Assembly (NCBI RefSeq): GCF_022965805.1
Contig: NC_133104.1
Coordinates: forward strand, 37,740,682-37,804,681
Direction: 5' to 3'
From: Primulina eburnea
Taxonomy: Eukaryota; Streptophyta; Magnoliopsida; Lamiales; Gesneriaceae
DNA: 64,000 nt
The notes under the pieces were generated by a model. It was not told the DNA's origin. It worked only from the letters and a program-made list of their open reading frames with translations, and made no database searches. Numbering within the stretch: position 1 is the stretch's first letter; each line of letters opens with the position of its first letter. The position numbers and the translations under genes were made by a program. Below, piece by piece: positions 59,937 to 64,000 of this stretch.

Positions 59937-60479
59937 TGATACCCCTATAAGGATCCGGGTCATTTCAGCGATGACCCGGGCACCATCAAGAACCCGATCA
60001 CTACATCTTTTCCCGAGTATTCACTAAACAGACCGGTCTCTCGTGCAATCACCCGGGCACTTTCTCCTCTTCCCGGGCAGTCATCACAGCCCGGGCTCTC
60101 ATCCAAATACCCGGGTAATCGACTACCCGGGCTACCTCGAGAATTGAACCACAATCGAGTATGATTGATACATGCCGTCTAATCTGTCAGAACAACTTGG
60201 GCTTGGAGTGTCCTAGAAGCCATCAGAAGCTAGAGTACGGACAACCGCCTTGCCATACTTAGTAGGTGACACTGGAATCGAGGTACCTACCTCATTTTCT
60301 ACTATAAATAGCAGGTATACTTCTCATTTAATGATTCTGAAATCTTTTAACTCTCAAATATTGATTGTGTTCGCCTGAAAAACTTGCTGACTTTAGCATC
60401 GGAGTGGCCACGCCGGACACCCATCCGGCGCCCATTCACGAGTTCTTTTCATTATTTGCAGGTGTTATCCCTGCCATCA
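59937..60479 (+). repeat. 3' LTR of the Tat-type remnant
   Basis: It begins TGATACCCCTATAAGG after a purine-rich block at 59922-59936. It is rich in CCCGGG-type blocks and has 'ctactataaatagc' as a likely TATA region near 60300. It also contains the 'catcggagtggccacgccgg...ttgcaggt' section typical of Tat LTRs. The end at CCATCA near 60479 is a best guess. Confidence 0.6.
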
Positions 60480-61400
60480 CCCTCACTCAAAATTCCCAAA
60501 CACTATAAATCACATCACTTTGTATTATATGTCGATGGTTGTTACATTTTTTTATTGCTTATTGTTATATCAAAAAATGACTATTTTTTTTAGTGATTTA
60601 GCTCAAAAATATTTCTATACTGATTTGATGAAAAAATACTAGTTTTAGATCTAAAATATTAGTTTTCATTGAAAATATATATATTTTTTGTTATAATATA
60701 TGATGATTTGAGATAAAATTATTACTTTTAGGCCAAAAATATTATTTTTTAGTTGTATTATGAGAAATTTGTGTAAATATATTTATTTGAGAGAAAAATA
60801 TTATTATTTTTAGGTCAAAAGTATAAGTTTTCTTTGCAAAAATCTCATTTTTTTTAGTTGTGTTACGAAAAATGTGATGTAATATAAAGTGAAAATATTA
60901 TTTTTAGGTCATCGCAAAGTATTACTTGTTGATTGAAAAATATTAATTTATTATATATTTCTTTGATATAAAAGTATTAGTTAGTTCAATGAAAGTATTA
61001 TTTGGTAAGTGAAAAATATTAATTTATAATATACATTTATTTAAAGTTTTGTAAAAAGCAGTGGTGGCAAATGGATCACCAAATGCTGCAAAGCATAAGG
61101 TTCCGGACCAAACGAAAAGGTGGACACTGCAACAAAACATTCATTAGAACTCACCGAGTTTCAAAAATTGTACCAAAATTTCATTCCTTGCTAAATGTAG
61201 CCACAAAATACAGCGTAGACTCAAAGTAATACAGAACGGAAACTTCCAGCCTCAACTGATACCCATGTTAGGCCGATTAGGGCCAGTGAAAGTAGCAAAC
61301 AAGCAACAATATGAGTTCCTGTTCGGCTTCAAAGAGCAATGTCAGACATCATATGCTAATTTCATTTGTATAATGTATTTGATATAACATTTCAAGACAA
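60480..61400. other. AT-rich intergenic with degenerate repeats
   Basis: At 60600-61020 'aaatattatttttaggtc' and 'aaaagtattagtt' recur loosely about every 60-130 bp, suggesting an old tandem array. No coding sequence seen. Confidence 0.35.
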
Positions 61401-61409
61401 TTTATAGGA

Positions 61410-61585
61410 TCGATCGCTTGCTATTTTACTAAAAGATATAGCTTATTGCACCCAATAATCTCCATATGAATAATCGCACTTCTTGCAGACAATGAGAATC
61501 GAACCCGTGACATTGACTCTGATATTAATTGTTAAACAGAACGCTTGCCGCTTTACCAAAAGTTGTAGCTGGTGTTAATGGTACA
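61410..61585 (-). repeat. Possible tRNA-derived SINE
   Basis: On the minus strand GGTTCGATTCT (61495-61505) matches the tRNA B box. About 50 bases upstream, 'acaacttttggtaaagcgg' (about 61548-61570) resembles an A box. A second A-box-like copy, on the same strand, appears at about 61418-61450. Spacing and order suit a Pol III promoter. No tRNA cloverleaf fits, so this is not a tRNA gene. Ends and target duplications were not found. Confidence 0.4.
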
Positions 61586-62082
61586 AATCAAATATTTTAA
61601 ACCGTACAACATCTCAGGCACACTATCAAATGATTCATTTTCCAAAATTTATGTAACTTATATTTTCTGATAAATCGACATAAATTTTCGACATATTCTG
61701 ATATGGATTCATTCACATGATTGACAAGAATAAACAATTCAACAAGAAGACATTAAAGTGCAGTGATGTGTGAGCTTATAATGTCTCGATCGGTTTTTTC
61801 CTTATTTTTTCTGTTCAAATCAAAATTAATATGGTGGGAGAACATAATATAATAGAAAGGCCGGTAGGAACACGACTACTATACAAACAAAATCTTGATG
61901 TCACAAATTTGAACACTCTTCCTAGTGGTTATTTTTCCTAGCTTTTTCCGAAAAGTACCAAGATGAGCGTAGATATTTGAGTTCTAAAGTGATTTAACAT
62001 ACCTCAGTTTATAGTGGTGATCAATGAATTTAGACCGATTTAAGCAGAATGCAACAAAAAGAAAAAAATTCATTGCAGAAAC
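61586..62082. other. Intergenic, no gene seen
   Basis: AT-rich sequence between the SINE candidate and the copia LTR, with no recognised feature. Confidence 0.4.
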
Positions 62083-62970
62083 TGTTGGAATTTTGGTGCT
62101 TAATGAATGAAAATTAAGCAAATAAATCAATGTGTTTGATTTGGAAAAATTCGAAACGAATAACGAAACTTAATGAACGAATATTAAGTTCGGTGGTTCT
62201 GAATTAAACTCGAAAAAAGTTCATCAAATATTGAAAGAACTTAAAACGAGTAGTCGGAACATGTAAGGGACAAAAATCGAAAAAGAAAAAAAAAAAAAAT
62301 TGGCATGAACAGTAGCCGGCGCGCACCTGCGCGCGGGTCTGCGCGCATGTGCGCGCGCATGGCAGTGTCATGCGCGCACATGCGCGCGGGCCTGCGCGCA
62401 TGTGCGCGCGCCAGACAGTGCCTGGCGCGCACATGCGCGCGGAGCAGCGCGCATGTGTGCGCACCTGCCGAGTGCTCTCGGCAGGAGCTGCCGAGAGCTC
62501 TCGGCAGCGTGCGAGCGGGCGTGCGCCCCTGCGCGCACAGACGCGTCTCTTCGGGTTTTTTCGAATTTTCTGATGTTTTTTCATCTCCTTGGCATTGTTT
62601 GATGGTTTTGATCAGTTACAATGGCCAAGGGACACTCCCTATGAATGAAAGATCATGTCTTTTGCATGAAAAACATAAAATGCATGATTATTTGAAAATC
62701 AAAAACACATTCAAACACATACAAGCATAAGCATATTCTCCTTCTTCCTTTCTTCAACAAGAGAGAGTTCATCCATTTCTTTGTGATAGAACTTGAATAT
62801 TTGAGTGCTCATTATTCAAGTGTTGTAGTTGTATCTTGGGAGAAGATTGCCACAAATTCTAGCACATTGTGAGGGCAAATTCTTCTTAAGGAGAAAGTGT
62901 TCAACACTTGCCTCTACAAAGTTTTATTATTTGATTTCTTCTTGCATTTCTCTCACTTTTGAATACCCCA
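62083..62970 (+). repeat. 5' LTR of the copia element
   Basis: It begins TGTTGGAA. It includes an A run, the CG-rich palindromic block at 62315-62545 and later a 'tcttccttctttcaacaag' leader-like part. The right edge near 'gaataccccaaaca' is approximate. Confidence 0.6.
62315..62545. repeat. CG-rich palindromic repeat block
   Basis: About 230 bp far richer in G+C than its surroundings, built from TGCGCGCATGTGCGCGCG-like self-complementary units repeated about every 40-50 bp. 'ggcgcgcac' and 'ctgccgagagctctcggcag' palindromes are also present. Long alternating purine-pyrimidine runs occur. Both strands are open and Arg/Ala/Cys/His-rich only because of this composition. Confidence 0.9.
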
Positions 62971-63026
62971 AACAACAATCTTAAGAAGAATTTCTGGATT
63001 TTGATCATTTGCAAGAAGAACTTCAA

Positions 63027-64000
63027 TGGCTTCATCTTCTACAACACCACATGCTACAATTGCACAAGGAGAGAAACCGGAGAAATTTTCTGGTGCGGAC
63101 TTCAAGAGATGGCAACAAAAGATGCTTTTCTATCTCACAACTTGAGTTTGTCAAGGTTCTTGAAGGAGGATCCTCCAACCGTCGCTGAAAACGAGACAGA
63201 TACCAACATGAGGGCCGCTTTGGATGCTTGGAACCAAAGCGATTTTCTATGCAAGAACTACATCCTCAATGGACTTGACAATGCATTGTACAATGTGTAT
63301 TGTCAAGTCAAGACCGCCAAGGAACTTTGGGACATGCTTGATAAGAAATACAGGGCGGAGGATGCGGGCTTGAAGAAGTTCATCGTTGGGAGGTTTCTAG
63401 ACTTCAAGATGATAGACTCAAAATCTGTGATGAGTCAAGTGCAAGAACTACAACTTATCTTGCACGAGATTCATGCGGAAGGAATGAGTCTAAGTGAGTC
63501 CTTCCAAGTTGCTGCGTTGATCGAGAAACTCCCTCCGTTGTGGAAGGATTTCAAGAATTATTTGAAGCACAAAAGGAAGGAGATGGGATTGGAGGATCTC
63601 ATTGTAAGATTGAGGATAGAAGAGGACAACAAGAACACCGAGGCCAAGTCAAGTAAGATGGCACCAAGGGTGAACATTGTTGAATCGAGTCTTCAAGGGA
63701 AGAAGAGGAAGTTTGAGAAGCAACCACAACAAGGCCAACAACCACCAAACAAGAAGAAGTTTAAAGGCAATTCTTATAACTGCGGAAAACCGAATCACAT
63801 GGCTAAGGATTCTAGGAAGCCAAAGAAGGGAAATCCTCAAGCCAATGTAGTTCAAGAAAGGTCGGTACCATTTGATTTTTCTGAACTTAATTTATCTGCA
63901 GTTATTTTGGAAGTCAATTTGGTGGAAAACTCCAATGAGTGGTGGGTTGATACGGGAGCAACTCGACACATATGCTCCGACAAAGGGATGTTCTCTACAT
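63027..64000 (+). pseudogene. Copia gag-protease, early stop and altered zinc knuckle
   Basis: From ATG 63027 the frame reads a copia gag start (GEKPEKFSG, FKRWQQKMLFYLTT) and meets TGA at 63144. After that stop, gag continues in the same frame (AKELWDMLDKKY, LQLILHEI, LIEKLPPLWKDFKNYLKH). A zinc knuckle follows that reads SYNCGKPNHMAKDS, with first and last Cys replaced by Ser. The protease WWVDTGATRHIC appears at the window edge with its Asp intact. The early stop and lost zinc ligands argue against function. Confidence 0.82.

Larger units (their letters stand above)
57786..60479 (+). mobile_element. 5'-truncated Tat-type Ty3/gypsy remnant with 3' LTR
   Basis: The remnant starts inside RNase H and continues through a second RNase H-like domain, integrase and C-terminal tail. 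A purine-rich block then leads into an LTR beginning TGATACCCC. A second RNase H between RT-RNase H and integrase is a known mark of the Tat lineage (Ogre/Retand group). RT, protease and gag are absent. Confidence 0.82.
62083..64000 (+). mobile_element. Ty1/copia element, 5' part, cut by window end
   Basis: A 5' LTR starts TGTTGGAATTTTGG at 62083 and probably ends near 62970. A gag-protease region starts at 63027. The usual TGGTATCAGAGC primer site is not visible between them, so that region may be deleted. The 3' half lies outside the window. The gag type suggests the Tork/TAR side of copia (inference). Confidence 0.8.

Noticed and set aside
61410..61585. tRNA gene
   Set aside because: B box is good but no acceptor stem or anticodon arm can be folded. 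SINE-like at best.
62204..62730. Overlapping Arg/Ala/Cys/His-rich open frames on both strands
   Set aside because: Direct result of the CG-rich palindromic block. No start context, no domain, spans an LTR.

Overview
The window is plant nuclear DNA, AT-rich and dominated by transposable elements. Plant-type genes with GT-AG introns, Ty3/gypsy and Ty1/copia elements with plant-type primer sites, and plant-style MITEs place it in a flowering plant, most likely a eudicot. I cannot name the species. A Lamiales relative is possible, but that rests only on a vague impression of one MITE family.

Three host genes are supported. A complete five-exon cellulose-synthase-like C gene (xyloglucan glucan backbone synthase type, 691 aa) lies at 14028-16580 (+). 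A complete two-exon UDP-glycosyltransferase of UGT74 type (461 aa) lies at 35137-37123 (+). A group IId WRKY transcription factor lies at 53333-54924 (+), with all hallmark motifs but an apparent one-base frameshift in exon 1. They are about 18-20 kb apart, show no sign of functional linkage, and are separated by repeats.

Layout. 1-2238: intergenic DNA with decayed MITEs and a GAGCTCG-rich repeat. 2239-10881: a full-length, young Ty3/gypsy element (minus strand, 1.9 kb LTRs, TSD CTTTA) with an intact 1505-aa gag-pol ORF whose protease has lost its catalytic Asp. 10887-13970: the rest of the GAGCTCG repeat, an AT-rich hairpin and the CslC upstream region. 14.0-16.6 kb: CslC. 17.1-24.9 kb: old gypsy LTR remnants, a truncated gypsy element (LTR plus broken pol on minus), an inverted protease fragment, and a copia-like solo LTR (TSD CAATC). 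25.6-28.3 kb: a decayed L1-type LINE. 28.7-33 kb: a decayed minus-strand copia element with a 272-bp tandem duplication. 34.3-37.3 kb: the UGT gene flanked by MITEs. 38.1-38.5 kb: a hAT-type MITE and another MITE. 38.84-43.61 kb: a large palindrome made of two opposed arrays of about 225-bp repeats. 43.97-47.56 kb: a solo LTR with another LTR-like insertion nested in it. 48.74-50.67 kb: a short non-autonomous Tat-type LTR element. 53.3-54.9 kb: the WRKY gene. 56.70-57.72 kb: a second copia-like solo LTR (TSD TAGTG). 57.79-60.48 kb: a truncated Tat-type gypsy remnant with its 3' LTR. 61.4-61.6 kb: a possible tRNA-derived SINE. 62.08-64.0 kb: the 5' part of a Ty1/copia element, with an unusual CG-rich palindromic block in its LTR, running off the window.

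The observation I rate highest is the 4.8-kb palindromic repeat array, which resembles a foldback-type element. The protease-dead but young gypsy element, the WRKY frameshift, and the recurring GTGAGACGGTCTCAC MITE family around the UGT gene come next. No clearly new gene system is evident. All family names are from reading motifs by eye, without database searches.
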